Below are positions 44,016 through 57,370 of a DNA stretch of 64,000 nucleotides, piece after piece; the stretch's first letter is position 1; the number at the start of each line of letters is the position of its first letter. This stretch comes from Torymus aiolomorphi (Eukaryota; Arthropoda; Insecta; Hymenoptera; Torymidae): assembly GCA_036365515.1 (NCBI GenBank), contig CM070876.1, positions 131,218,394 through 131,282,393 on the forward strand. Direction: 5' to 3'. The notes beneath the pieces were generated by a model. The model was not told the DNA's origin. It worked only from the letters and a program-made list of their open reading frames with translations, and ran no database searches. The translations under genes were made by a program, and so were the position numbers.

Positions 44016-46876
44016 CTGGGATCGACTGCTTGCAAGGGGACGGGGGGTGGATGTCCTCTCAAGGCTGGGTTTCTTAATATTAACTCAATCAGACCTCGTA
44101 TAAATAAGCTCCGTCTGTACCTGGTTGAAGATCCCTCCTACCACCTCTTTGGCATAGCTGAATCTTGGCTTGGACCTGACGTTGATGACAGTCTCATTCA
44201 GATCGATGGCTACTCAGTGCTTAGGCAGGATCGTAATATAAATGGGGGCGGAGTTGCTCTGTATGCACGAAACGACTTCACCATCACGAAACTGGCGTCA
44301 TCTATGACTCAGGGACTGGGAAAACCCTCAATCCCTGAGTACTTATTCTGTCGTGTGCAGCAGGGTTCCTTTCCTCCCATTTTGGTCGGTGTCATTTATA
44401 GACCTCCACACATTGCCATGCAAAAGGACACCGACCTTTTCGATGTTTGGCGCGACCTGAGTAGTGAGTATAGTCACAAGTTTATCATGGGGGATCTGAA
44501 TGGTGACTTGTCATCGGCGTCCGATGCTGATGCATATTCCATCAGAAACCTTGCCACAGAGTTATCATTACATATTGTGCAGCATGGCCCAACACATCAC
44601 ACGCCCACGTCTCACAAATGGATTGACTTAATCCTCACGGACGAAAACGACGAGGTGCTTGACTATGCGAATGAACACCTGCCCAGTTTCGGTAAGCATG
44701 CTATCATTGATGTTACCATCAACTATTTTGTGCCAGCGCGAGTAGGGAAGTCTTTCTCCTACAGAGATTATAAAAACGTATGCCCTTCATCTCTCAATGA
44801 ATTGCTTGCGCGCTGCGATTGGGTAGGCATGAATTCGATTGAATCCGATTTGGAGGGAGCACTAGATTCCTTAAACGCAAACCTTAACTCTGTCATAAAC
44901 GATTTAGCGCCTTTAAAAACTGTGAAACCCAGTCGAAATAATGCTCCTTGGATTGGTCCTGAGCTGAGGGAACTAATCAACAAACGTAATGCGGCCCATA
45001 GGCGTTACAAACGCACTGGGCGAGCGGCGGTGTTCGATGAGTTTCTTCGGCTCAGCAATGAGGTCGACTCACGCTTTGCTCAAGAGCGTAACTCCTTCCT
45101 TCACAAACATCTCTCAGACGCTCTTGATGCTAACAAGGATATATGGAAGGAAATGCGTAAACTCGGCCTTATTCCAAAGCGAAAAGAGGAGGACCTTTGC
45201 GGCTTCACGCCGGGAGAGTTAAACGCTCACTTCGCTGGAATCTCCGTGTCCCCCTTGAAAACATAGAAGAAGCTATGGACACTATTTTACTAACAAGTGA
45301 GGAGGGCTTTTCCTTTAAACAGGTTACACTGAGTGATGTAATTCTTGCAATTTCTCACTTCTCCTCACAGGCAAAAGGGGTGGACGGAATTCCTCGGGAG
45401 GTGGTCGTGAAGGCTCTCCCTGTCATTGGTGACTACTTGGTCAGAATTTTCAACTCCTCCTTCGCTCAGGGAATTTTTCCGGGCTCCTGGAAGCAGGCAC
45501 AGGTAATTGCACTCAAGAAAATTGCATCGCCGTCTACAGTCTCGGACTTTCGTCCTATAGCACTACTCTGCTTTCTTTCTAAGGTGCTTGAAAAAATTGC
45601 CCACAACCAAATCACGGAGTATCTTAATAGCAATAACTTACTTGACCCCCTCCAGGCCGGATTTCGCAAGCACCACAGCACGCAGACGGCACTTCTCAAG
45701 CTAACCGACGATATACGTATAGGCATCGACAACAGACAACTGACGTTACTGCTACTGTTCGACTTCAGCAAAGCCTTCGACACCATCTCACCAACAGCGC
45801 TTCTGCGTAAGCTCTGTCGGCTGGGATTCTCCAGGGCAGCTCTCCTGTGGATTCAATCATATCTGAAAGGACGTACCCAGATAGTCACCTCAAATAGCAA
45901 AGGTAACTCTGACTGGTTAGAAACCAATCTGGGAGTTCCACAGGGATCTGTCCTGGGTCCACTGCTTTTTTGTGTCTACGTTAACGACTTACGTGACGTA
46001 CTTGACGGTAATACTATCAGACATATATTTTACGCAGATGACCTTCAAATCTACTTACACACGACAAAAGACGAAATTCTGGAGGGTATTGGTCGGCTGT
46101 CCCATGCGGCGCAAATGGTGGCTGAATGGGCGGCGAACTCGGGCCTGCACCTCAATGCTCGTAAGACCAAAGCCATTGTATTCGGCTCCAGGGTAGGAGT
46201 TAATCATATAAACTCATTAGATCTGCCAGGTATTGGTGTGCGGCCTGGAGAACGCATCCCGTTCAGTAGCAAAGTTGCGAGTCTCGGTGTTACACTGGAT
46301 AGTAAATTAACATGGAAACCGCACATTGACCAACTCACAAAGAAAGTCAATAAAGCCCTATACAGTTTGCGGTTTATTAGGGCGTGTACCACCGAGATTC
46401 TCCGCAAAGATTAGTCGAGTCCCTAGTTCAACCCCACCTTGACTACTGTACGGTGGTCTACTTGGACGCGTCTGACGAACAGCGAGCGAGAGTGCAAAGA
46501 TTGAGCAATTCATGTGTGAGGTACGTTACTGGGGCTAGGAGGGATGAGCATATCACCCCTGCTTGAGACGTCTGGGCAGGCTCCGTATGGCCTCACGCAG
46601 ATTCTACTTCGCAGCCCTGCTACTATATAAAATAATTCGGATGCGTGACCCCAGTTACTTGGCTGCCTTTTTTACGGTGCACAAGCCTAGGCCAACAAGC
46701 AGGGGAGTGCAGCCGGAGCTTGCTTTCCCTGCCTTGAACTATTAGACGGGTGATAGAGCGTTTCTGGCTCAGGGTGCCCGCTTTTGGAACTCCCTCCCCC
46801 CTCCCTGCGCTACCTTCCATCACTTTCATCATTCAAGAGGGCTGTGCGCCAACACCTGCTTGATCTCGACGCCTAG
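44012..46876 (+). pseudogene. LINE ORF2: AP endonuclease and reverse transcriptase
   Basis: The endonuclease starts with LNINSIRPRINKLRLYLVED and GIAESWLG, followed by YRPPH, MGDLNGDL and the His near FGKHAIIDV. The RT begins near 45300 with FSSQAKGVDGIPREVV. It has DFRPIALLCFLSKVLEKI, FDFSKAFDTI, GVPQGSVLGPLLFCVYVND and the catalytic FYADDLQIY. The tail has LVQPHLDYCTVVYLD and FWNSLPPSLRYLPSL, ending at 46876. The frame changes at a G run near 44042, near 45225, near 46400 and near 46565, so this copy is inactive. Confidence 0.9.
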
Positions 46877-47361
46877 CCTCTCTATAAGGATGCTTAGAGC
46901 TGCCAGTGCGGGGACCTTTATCTAGTTTAATATTAGACTGCGGATTAACTTTGATCTGTGATTTTTTGACTAAGCGGCTGTGATACCTTACTGTGATATT
47001 TTATGAAATGGTTAATGTATAACTGTAATATTTTCCTTTTAGCGTATAGTACCAGCTGTGATATTTTCTCTAGTTTTATTTATTTATTTTGTCTTAATGA
47101 AGGGTCCTCGTGATTTTTAATGATTTTTATGTATTTTATTTTTATTTTATCATATGGTTCTTTTTTATTATTTTTTTTATCGTAATTGAAGGTCTTCGTA
47201 GACAAACATATTTTTATGTATAATTTATATATTTGTATCAGGTTGTATTACTTTTATTTTTATATATTTTTATTATATCTTATTTTACTGTATTTTATTT
47301 TAAGTTATACACTGTATAAATTCTGTATTAATTATTTTGCCGCGAAGGCAAATAAATCGTA

Positions 47362-48051
<690 letters not shown>

Positions 48052-48318
48052 AAGATTGTTCATCCATGCAACATGGATGAAATAAGTATAAATAAAGCTT
48101 ATAAATTCAAACAGACAATCAGACATAAACAAGAAACTCAGGGTGGTCAGGTTTACAGTCAGCACATAAAAGAAATTAATTATCAAGTGCAGTTGCAACG
48201 TCTACTAAAAGTGAAAAGACGGTTTATACTCTGTGCTGTGTTTCAGCAAAATAAAACGATCAGTGATGTAGCAGGCTCGTCTACATGTTCAGGCTTAGAC
48301 TCAGTTCTCATATGTAAG
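48052..48318 (+). CDS. Exon-like open block with strong splice sites
   Basis: A good acceptor (TTTCTTTCTATTCCAG) and a consensus donor (AAG/GTATGT) bound 267 nt that are open in one frame, with ATG at 48073. The product is basic and protein-like (MDEISINKAYKFKQTIRHKQ, later FILCAVFQQNKTISDVAGSS). About 185 bp downstream a diverged, non-open copy of its 3' half follows (48350-48525). The family is unknown. It might be a 5' coding exon of a host gene running out of recognisable range. Confidence 0.45.
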
Positions 48319-48887
48319 GTATGTATTGCATATTTCTGCAAGATATATACCATATGAAACAAATTAATCATCAAGCGCAGTTGCTATACATAATAAAAGT
48401 ATATAGTAAAAGTGAAAAGAATTTTATACTCTGTGCAGTGTTACAGCAAAAGGAATAAACAATATTCAAAAGCCCACAAGTGATGTAGCAGGCTCGTCGA
48501 CAAGATCAGGTTTGGACTAAACTTTAACGTCCAAGTGTGTTTCTTTCCATTTTGTTTTTTATAAATGAAAATTAATATAGTAAAATCATTATGCACATAT
48601 GCGTGAGTATAATACGTACTGTTGTGCACTTTACATTATAATCTTAGCACTAATATTCTTTTAGTGATATTTTTATAGTTCACAGTACGTTAATACATAA
48701 AACAATACACTAAATAAAATAGCTTGTTTGCATTACGGTAATAGGATCTTAATTTATTAATTTAGTAATTTATGCAATAAATATAAATTCATGATGTCTA
48801 AGCAAATAATGAATTTCCTGTATCCTGTTACTAAATAGTTCATTATTTATTTTTAACTCTAACATTAAAAAAATATTATTTTTTATT
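48319..48887. other. Diverged exon duplicate and AT-rich spacer
   Basis: The segment at 48350-48525 repeats the 3' half of the preceding block (AAATTAATCATCAAGCGCAG, GATGTAGCAGGCTCGTC) but has stops and indels. From 48530 to 48887 nothing is recognised. Confidence 0.5.
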
Positions 48888-51767
48888 CCCTAGCGGAAAT
48901 CGAAAATGTTAAAGAAGTGTAATAAACTGTAAAAAAACGTAAGAAATCGTAAGAAAATGTAAGTAATCGTATATTTATATTGGATTTCGAACGTTTTTTA
49001 CACTTTCTTACATTTTCTTACATATTTTTACAGTTTCTTACATTTTCTTACCGTTCTTTACTTTTTTAAAATTTGGCATTTTTTCATTTATTTTAACGTA
49101 ACGTAAAAAAGTGTAAAAAAATGTAAAAAAGGAATGAAAAGATATAATAAAATGTAAGAAAGTGTAACACTTTACAGTTTTTTACAGAAACTTATATTTT
49201 TTTACTTAATTTTACATTTCTATACAATTTATTACATTTTTTCACATTTTATTACATATTTTATTTTTTATTTCGTTAGAACCAAAATATGAAAAACTGT
49301 AAATAAGTGTCAAAAAAGAACGAAAAAATGTAATCAAACATGAGAAAGTGTAACACTTTATAGTTTTTTACAGAAACTTACTTTTTTTACATCATTTTAC
49401 ATTTCTATACAAATTATTACATTTTTTGCCTTTTATTATATATTTAATTTTTTACTTCGTTAGAACTAACATATCTAACTAGGGGGGCTGCGCCCCTCTA
49501 TATAGATATATACAATCTCAATTACAAAAAAATACTCGCGGCATATATGCACATATACACTAATACCGCGAAAAGGAGAAAAACAGAAGGAGAAAGCTCA
49601 ATAGTGATCTGGCTTAGCCCTGCGACCTGCGTGCATGAGTACTATTGCAGCAGTCGTAACGGCTACCTCGGCTAGGCTACGTTCGCACACTAAGTACCTA
49701 CAGCGGAAAAACACATGCGACTCGCGCGACCGCGAGTGCTCCCTGTGTATAAGATATATCTATAGGATAAGATGTGGACCCCGCGCGCCTTCTGCTACTC
49801 TATAGCGAGTAGTGCTAGTGCGGCATGCCGTTGAGCGCATGTGTCCATGGTGTATTGCTATGTGTAATGTCAACAATTGCATCCCTGGTGAATGTCATCC
49901 CTTTCATCGTGTCTGCCGATTAACGATGATTCGTCGGAGATGGGAAGGCAGTGTTTCAACATCGAGAACAGATTTAGTAAGCCCTTTCTCGTTCCTAACC
50001 ACTCTGATGAGTGAGCTGATGGTACTTTCTCTTGTTGCAGGTATCTGTGGCAGGGAGAGTAGTGTAAACGACGGGCACTGATGCAGACTGTTTCTTGGGT
50101 GTGGAAATGTTGTCTGGGTCATCCATTTATTAATTAATGTGTGGTTTCTAGGTGCTTAACTTTCCTTGTTTGGCTCTGATACTAGTGACTATGTGTACAG
50201 TTAATCTGTTGCTTGTGTCTTCAGCGCCTCTCAGGTAGGAGCTGTTTCCAGCAGTGAAACAACGGTTGAAGGTCTCCACCAGTCCTTTCCCTTTAGTGGT
50301 TACAGGTAGCTGGTACAGCGAGTGAACAACATCCATTGCTGAAGACTTTTCATTTGCATGGTATGTTTTTTGTGTCCTCTATTTATTAGTCATATGTGAT
50401 TTTTAGGAGCTCAACTCTCCTCGGTTGTCCTTCAGAATAGGGACTGATCTACTGCTCATGTGTTTTGTTGATCCCTAGGCTGAGGCAGTCCCTGATATTG
50501 ATACACAATTGACGGTCTCTGTCAGTATCTTCCTCCCAGGTGGCGTGGTTACTGACGTACAGCAGACTGGCATCCATGGAATAGTGCCGGCCCAGACCGT
50601 CTAGCCCTATTTTGCTGCTTCTGTAGCTCTAAGTGATCTTTGAGTGTTAGTGCTTTAGAGTGTGAGGGGATGGGTAATAGGAACTGGGGGATATAAAAGT
50701 GCTGTGTGTATGGTTCAATGCAATATGGGTAGCTAGTTGTCCCCGGTAATATTGGCTCGTCTAGTTAATTTCTAAGTTTAGTCAGGGTGTAAGAACTCGT
50801 TTCAGGATATCTGTTGTATTAAAATACATCACTATGTATTTCGCAGACTTCTACCCAGTGAGACTTACCTATTTAATAGTTTCCTACACAGTGTAGATTG
50901 ACAGAGTCAGCTAGAACATTGCATATTTTATGCATTGAAATTTACCATATAACAAAATTTATATAGCGCATACATTACACAGAAGTTTTTTTTGTAATTA
51001 TGATTGTAAAATTTATAATAAAAAATGCAATAGATAAAAATAGCATGTTTAAAAATATAAAAATGTAAGAAAACATAAAAAATAGTTGATAATACATAAT
51101 AAAATGTAAAAAATTGTAAATAAATGAAAAAATACGTAATCGAACGTATAAAAATGTAAATAAACAAAAAATACGCAATAAAATATAAAAGAAAGTAAAA
51201 ATACGTGAGAAAGTGTAATAAAATATAATAAAGCGTAGGAATATGTAAAATAATGTAAAAAGAGGTGAAAAAGTGTAATAAAATATAATAAAGCGTAGGA
51301 ATATGTAAAAAAATGTAAAAAGACGTGAAAAAGTATAACAAAATATAAAAAACCGTAAAAAAGTATAAAAAAGTATAAAAAAGTATAATTATGTGTAGGA
51401 ATATGTAATAAAAAATAAAAAAAAATATAAAACGACGTGAAAAAATTGTAACAAAATATAATAATGTATAAGAATTTGTAAAAAGTTGTAAAAAACTGGA
51501 AAGTAATTTTATAATTAAGGATAAAAATGAAAAAGTAATAAAATGTAAGTAAATGTAAGGAAACGTAAGATACTAAAAAAAAAGTTAAAAATTGTAATAA
51601 AATGTAAGAAAGTGTACGAAAACGTAAAAAGTGTCCGAAATCCAACAAAAAAGTACACTTACTTACGTTTGTTAACATTTTCTTACATTTTCTTACACTA
51701 ATTTACATTTTCTTACTTTTTCTTACATTTACTTACGGTTTTTTACATTTTATAATTTCCGCCAGGG
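48888..51767. mobile_element. Fold-back element X1 with iterated arms
   Basis: The ends are inverted: CCCTAGCGGAAAT at the left and ATTTCCGCCAGGG at the right. The arms consist of dozens of degenerate short units of the GTAAGAAAATGTAA type on one side and TTACATTTTCTTAC on the other, so the single strand would fold back on itself. GGATTTCGAACG (48982) and CCGAAATCC (51636) mark matching positions. A Helitron-like copy (49479-51003) is inserted within it. No protein is encoded. Confidence 0.7.
49479..51003 (-). mobile_element. Helitron-like element, copy 2 (uninterrupted)
   Basis: It has the same ends as copy 1: on the minus strand TC at the start after A, and a GC hairpin (GGGGGGC/GCCCCTC on the plus strand) next to CTAG with T following. 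It aligns with copy 1 over about 1.4 kb but lacks the 4-kb transposon and a 0.6-kb block. It sits between X1 arm sequences on both sides without a target duplication. The sequence includes TTGTTGCAGGTATCTG and repeated ATTAGTCATATGTGGTTTCT-like words of unknown meaning. Non-autonomous. Confidence 0.7.
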
Positions 51768-52257
51768 TTACTCCTATTGTACAAGATATATATACAGTCT
51801 ATAAGCTACAACTGTCAAAGCAATTCTCTTTAATTACTTAATAATAATAAATAATTTGATGTAAATAATACTTTTTATTCATTTGAGTCCAAATGACCTA
51901 CATAGTTCATGAATCTGTGATTTAGCAAAACAGAAATATTTATTTCCCATGTCACATTCGATATTTCTATTCCGACCAAAATAAATTAACTCGAATAAAA
52001 TTACAAAAATTAGCTGCAAAAGCGATTTATTTTTATTTATTTTTATTATTTTTTATTTATTTTTATTTGTATCAATTTTTGACCGTAAAAAATAATTTAC
52101 TCAAATAAATTTGATATATGAGCAAAGCCCAGAAACTTTTAAAATTTTATGTAACTCAAATTTTATATTTAAAAAGCTATAATTCAAGTTCTTTACGAAG
52201 CACATCACTGAATACAAAAAAATGTTCATTTTTCAATAGAGTAATAAATAAAGAATT
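51768..52257. other. AT-rich spacer
   Basis: No frame or repeat boundary is recognised except T-rich runs near 52025-52075. Confidence 0.4.
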
Positions 52258-52928
52258 TTAGAGCTTTTTCTTTATAACAAAAGCTTTAATTTAAGACCTG
52301 GTAGACCGATTTGCCTTGAAAAATAGCCCAGATACAAGAGATTTTATGTTAGGGTGACTACACCAGTATTGGAACAGTCACCAGTGAATGGACATTTTTA
52401 TATAATATTTAAAATTTTAATATTTGTACATTTTTGGTATCAAATATAATCATGATTTTGAAATCTTTTCGAAATTTCCTTTCGTTTTGTATATTATACA
52501 TGCTATATGAAATGAATTTCCTTGGATGAAAAACATTATTAATATTATGCAATACCGTGGTGAGAATTAAATATACGTCATTCGCTATAAGGGTGCCGCA
52601 GATGCACTGTAGGCATATGCTAAAGTTTCTTCAAAATCTAAAGTTTTTGTGTTAAATCTTACGTCTAAATGAAGTTTTATACTTATTCGTTGACGATTCG
52701 ACATTATTTTTAAGAAAAAAGTTAATTATTTAAATATAATTTATGTGTTCCAACTTTGGTTCGGCAACCCAGTGAACGAACGTTTTTCGCACCTCATGCT
52801 GTACTATATGAAAAATCAATAATATTTAATGTTTATAAGTTTTAATACATAAAGTGTATCATTATCATTCTGGTGTCAACTTACAACATTCAGATTCTAA
52901 AATTACTGTTACTAAACTTACATAAGCA

Positions 52929-53509
52929 CCCTAGTGGTAATGAAAAATATATATAAATTGAAATAAGTGTATATTTCTGTAAAAAATGTATATAAATGTA
53001 AATAAGTGTATATAAATGTTGTAATTGGAACACGCATTTACGTTTATTTCCATTTATATACGTTTTTTTACATAAATTTATACTTATTTACGAAACTATA
53101 TTTTTTTTTTACACATTAAACATCAAAATTTTTAAAATGTATATATATTTTTTTACATTTATATAGATTTATATACACATCCATTAAACTTTTAAAAAAA
53201 GTCTTATATAGCAAAAATTAAAAAAAAAATCATATAAATGTATATAAATGTATTCAAATGTATGAATCTGTAAGTAACCGTAAATAAGTGTATTTACAGA
53301 AATAAAAATTTTCAATACAACGTACTATACAAAATGTAAGAAAAAAATATATAAATGTAAATACGTGTAAATATATGTAAACAAACTTATATGAATGTAT
53401 ATAAACGTATATAAATGTAAAAAATGTTTCAATTACAATTTTTACATACACTTATTTACATTTATATACAGTTTTTTACATTTACATACATTTTCCATTT
53501 CCATCAGGG
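52929..53509. mobile_element. Fold-back element X2 with iterated arms
   Basis: The ends CCCTAGTGGTAATGAAAA and TTTTCCATTTCCATCAGGG are inverted repeats related to those of X1. The arms are made of GTATATAAATGTAAATAAGT-type units and their complements. A second copy of the right end lies at 53640-53716 (CCATTTCCATCGGGG). Non-coding. Confidence 0.7.
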
Positions 53510-53717
53510 TACGTACAAAGTAAGTGTTCATTCACTGGTTTCAAAGTGTTCAGTCACTAGCACCACGTATTCATTTAATGGATTTTAGGAGATAAATGTA
53601 CGTATATAAAAGTATATAGACGTATATAAATGAAAAAATTTTCCAATTACAACTTTTACATACACTTATTTACATTTATATACAGTTTTTTACATTTATA
53701 TATATTTTCCATTTCCA

Positions 53718-54747
53718 TCGGGGTACCCTAATGGCAAAAATCCGGTGTTTTAAACTGTGCGAAATATGTACCTTTCTATTCTAAAAGTGTTCCAAACTGT
53801 TTGAAATCTGTGTCTAAGCTGTACATAAATGACAGATTTCGGACATTTGGCACCCTTTTGGCACACTTAAGGACACAGTCTGGAACATTTATGACTGTTT
53901 TAGACTCAAAAATTTCTAATAGGGTGAAATCGATTATATATTATTTTTACTCGGAATACTTTTGGTAGTAAGCGGAACACTTTTGGGATACTTTTGAGAA
54001 TGATTCGCATACTTTTTGAATAAATTGGAACACTTTTTAATTTTCTTCTGTAACAAATATAAAAATTTTTCGTATTTTTTAAAACAATTTCGAACACTTT
54101 TTGGAACTATTTGGAACATTTTTTATCTATAATGGATTAAAAGAAAAAGTTGTCCGTGCCTTTGGAATATTTAGGAACACTTTCTGAATACTTCTGAGGC
54201 ATTTAGGAACATAAAGAAATCTAAAATTTAAAAATGTTTTTAAAATATTTAAGAAATGTTAATAAAAATGGTTTAAACAAATTTAATAAATTTTCGAAAA
54301 ATGTTCTAAGAATGATCAATGGTGTTTAAAAAATGTTCCAATGATGTTTAAAAGTGTTCCAAAAAGACGTAATAACTACAAATTTAGGTGAAAAATGTAT
54401 CTATAGTTTGGAACATATTTTATGTATCAAGAAACATTTTGTTTTACTAGACTAAAAATGGGCCCTGTAAATGAAAATTTTAAAAAATGTTCCAAACTGT
54501 TCCAAAAGTGTGCCGGGTCATATAAAAAATATTCCACTAAAATATGAAAAATTAATTCAGTCTATTTTCTAAGAAATGTTTCGAAGTGGTTATTAAGTGT
54601 ATCATATCGTGGTAATAAGTGTTCCAAATTGTTCCAATAGTGTTCGAAATGTCCGAAATATGTCTTTTAAAAACACCATGGGAACACTTTCTATATATCA
54701 TGGAACACTTTTGGCACATTTTTTGGCTCGAATACATTTCCACTAGG
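53718..54747. mobile_element. Fold-back element X3 with iterated arms
   Basis: It begins CCCTAATGGCAAAAATCCG and ends ATACATTTCCACTAGGG. The arms are built from units such as AAAGTGTTCCAAACTGTT and the complementary GGAACACTTTTTGG, a motif unrelated to X1 or X2 although the ends are of the same type. Weak minus-strand frames (53906-54119) are translations of this repeat. Confidence 0.7.
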
Positions 54748-55202
54748 GTACATACAAAGTCAGTGTTCATTCACTGTTTTCAAAGTGTTCAGTAACTAGC
54801 ACCACGTATTCATTTACTGGTTTTTAGGAGATATTTACAGATTTATTATTAACAAAATTTCTACTTTTATTTGATATTTACAGATTTATTCTTAACAAAA
54901 TTTCTACTTTTATTCTTTATCTACAATTTTGTTACTGTTGTAAAGTTTGAAGATTTTAAAATACTAATTGAAAAAGATTTTTACTTTTAATCCATTTTTA
55001 AGACTCTTAATTGAATAACAAAAATTACTATTTCCTTATTTCTTCATTCACTGGTGAAGTTACCTTAATACTTCTTGAATATTGGAAAATAAAAACTCTT
55101 ATATCTGGAATATTTTTCAAGGCAAGTCGATCTACGAGGTCTTAAATTAAAGCTTTTGTTAAAAAGAAAAAGCTCTAATAATAAATTTTACAATGATAGT
55201 AA

Positions 55203-57370
55203 TTCCCACATAGCATGAAAGATTGCTGAAAGCTTTCTGCAAGTTTGCAAGAAAGTTTCGCAGTCTTTCAGGAAGCTTTCATGAAATCTCCGCGAAAGTT
55301 CAGAATGTCTGGGACAAATCAATGGCAGTAAGATTCCTTTCAAAATTGCAGCAACCTTTCAGAAAATCTTTCAGGAAGGTTTCTTTAAAGTTTTTGAAAA
55401 TGTAACTGAAAGCTTTCTGAAGGAAGAGGGAATCTTTCAGCAAACTTACGTGCAACCTTCAAGAATCTTTTAGGAAGCTTTCACGGAATCTATGTGGAAG
55501 TTCAAAATGTCTGGGACAAATTACTCACATAAAGATCCTTGAAAGATTGCAGTCACCTGTCAGGAAATCTTTCGGGAAGGTTTCTTTAAAGTTTCTAGAA
55601 AAATAATTAGAAGAGTTCTGCAAGCTTCCAAGAAAGTTTCGCAGTCTTTCAGGAAGCTTTCATGAAATCTCGGCGAAAGTTCAGAATGTCTGGGACAAAT
55701 CATTGGGAGTAAGATTGCTTTAAAGATTGCAGCAACCATTCAGAAAACCTTTCAGGAAGGTTTCTTTAAAGTTTTTGAAAAGGTAACTGAAAGCTTTCTG
55801 AAGGAAGAGGAAATCTTTCAGCAAGCTTCCGTAAAAGAATGCAGCAACCTTCAAGAATCTTTTAGTAAGCTTTCACAGAATATTCGCGGAAGTTCAATAT
55901 GTCTGGGACAAATGATTCACATAAAGATACCTTGAATGATTGCAGTCACCTGTCAGGAAACCTTTCGGGAAGGTATCTTTAAGGTTTGTAGAAAGATAAT
56001 TAGAAGCTTTCTGAAAGCCTACAAGAAAGATTCGTAATTTTTCAGAAAGCTTACATGAAAGATTCTAATACTCTTTTAGAAAATCTTACAAGGACCTTTT
56101 TTCAAGTTTTCGAAAAAGTTGTTGAAAGATTCATAAATGACGTGGCAATATTAGGAGAAGCTTTCACAAATGAGAACCATAAGCTTTCAGAAAATGTTTC
56201 AACAAGACTTCCGTAATGTAGGTGAACGAATTTTTGAAACTTTTCACAAAGATTCATTAAAATCTTTCAGAAAGCTTTCATGAAAGATTCCTGGAAGATC
56301 GAAATTTCTGGGGCAACTCATTGGCAGAAAGCTTCCATGAAAGATTCTAGTAATCTTTCTAGAAATCTTTTCTCAATATCTTGAAAGAGTAACATAAAGC
56401 TATAAATAATATTAACAATTCTCTAGAAGTATTACAATTCTCGCATATTATTTTTAACTTATTTCTATATTGATCGTAATTTTATTATCGCAGAAAAAAT
56501 TGTACATAAAATTTTTCGACCTGACCGGGAATCGAACCCATGACCTTTGGGTTACTACGAACGCATGCTATCCGTTACGCTATCGCTTGCTTAAAGGAGT
56601 TCAGACATTTTCATGTAAATAAGGTGAAGTTTCCACGATAAATCAAATCTTATTATTTTGATTACTGTATCTTATATATTAATGGTATTTAAAAATTATT
56701 TATATAATTCCATAAATTAAGAAAAAATAATGTCGGTAAGGTAGAAATAAAATCAATGTACTGAATATATTTTACGAAATAAAGAAAATATTAACTTTAC
56801 TTGGCATTTCATTATGTTGATTACAAAAAGTAATTTTATAAGAAATATAAAGTATAATTTTTTTTTTTAATATAGCCTATCAAGTCTTCGACTTGCAAGG
56901 TTGACCTTCTCTAGTCCAAAATCCACCCAATTTTATTATTTAATAAATTAACTTTTAAACATTTATTTTGAAAAACACGGGTCCTACCTATATGTAAATA
57001 CAATAAGTATTCAGAATTTTTTTTTAACGATTCTATTAGTACTATTATGAAATATACTCGTTGAAAAATTGAATCAAAATGACAAAAATGCAGATTCCTA
57101 CTTATCAATATTACAACGATTTATTAATTAAAAAATTTCTGAACAGTGTTTTGGAAAAACTCAATTTTACAATGTATACGATGATTATTTTGATATTACT
57201 CATGAGAGTAATTCAAATCTTTTTTTCTATGCTTTCGCAAATCTGTCAGGAAGCTTTTTTAAAACATTCATTTGGAATTCTCCAACAAACTTTCGTTATG
57301 ACATTCGCAAAGGAATTCTGTCATACATCAAAAATCGTTTTAGAATGGTATCCAAATTTTTGCTAGGAAG
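55203..57370. repeat. Long repeat Y1, AAGCTTTC-type arm
   Basis: It starts TTCCCACATAGCATGAAAGA. From there to about 56400 it is a mass of degenerate units containing GAAAGCTTTC, CTTTCAGAAAGC and GAAGGTTTC. A larger period of about 420 bp is also visible: AATGTCTGGGACAAAT recurs at about 55307, 55509, 55688 and 55901. A framework segment with a tRNA-like block follows (about 56460-56760), then sequence to about 57370 with GCAGATTCCTACTTATC. The right end is unclear. Confidence 0.7.
56516..56592 (-). ncRNA. tRNA-like segment (pseudo-tRNA or SINE-type promoter)
   Basis: The minus strand has TAGCGTAACGGATAGCATGC, resembling an A box, and about 25 bases later GGGTTCGATTCCCGG, a good B box with a pairing T arm. 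The anticodon stem does not pair well and no clear acceptor stem is seen, so it is not a functional tRNA. A shorter related copy lies at 62967-63038. Confidence 0.6.

Larger units (their letters stand above)
52258..55185. repeat. Region bounded by ~145-bp inverted repeats
   Basis: About 52258-52400 and 55038-55185 are inverted copies sharing AGCTTTTTCTTT, ACAAAAGCTTTAATTTAAGA, TTGCCTTGAAAAATA and CACCAGTGAATG, with moderate divergence. Elements X2 and X3 lie between them together with a duplicated unique segment (53512-53600 and 54748-54835, sharing CACTAGCACCACGTATTC in near-identical form). It may be one old transposon later filled by others. Confidence 0.7.

Noticed and set aside
50928..51678. 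Minus-strand frames rich in Phe, Tyr, Leu and Ile
   Set aside because: They are translations of the iterated X1 arm (GTAAAAAATG-type units) and have no protein signature.
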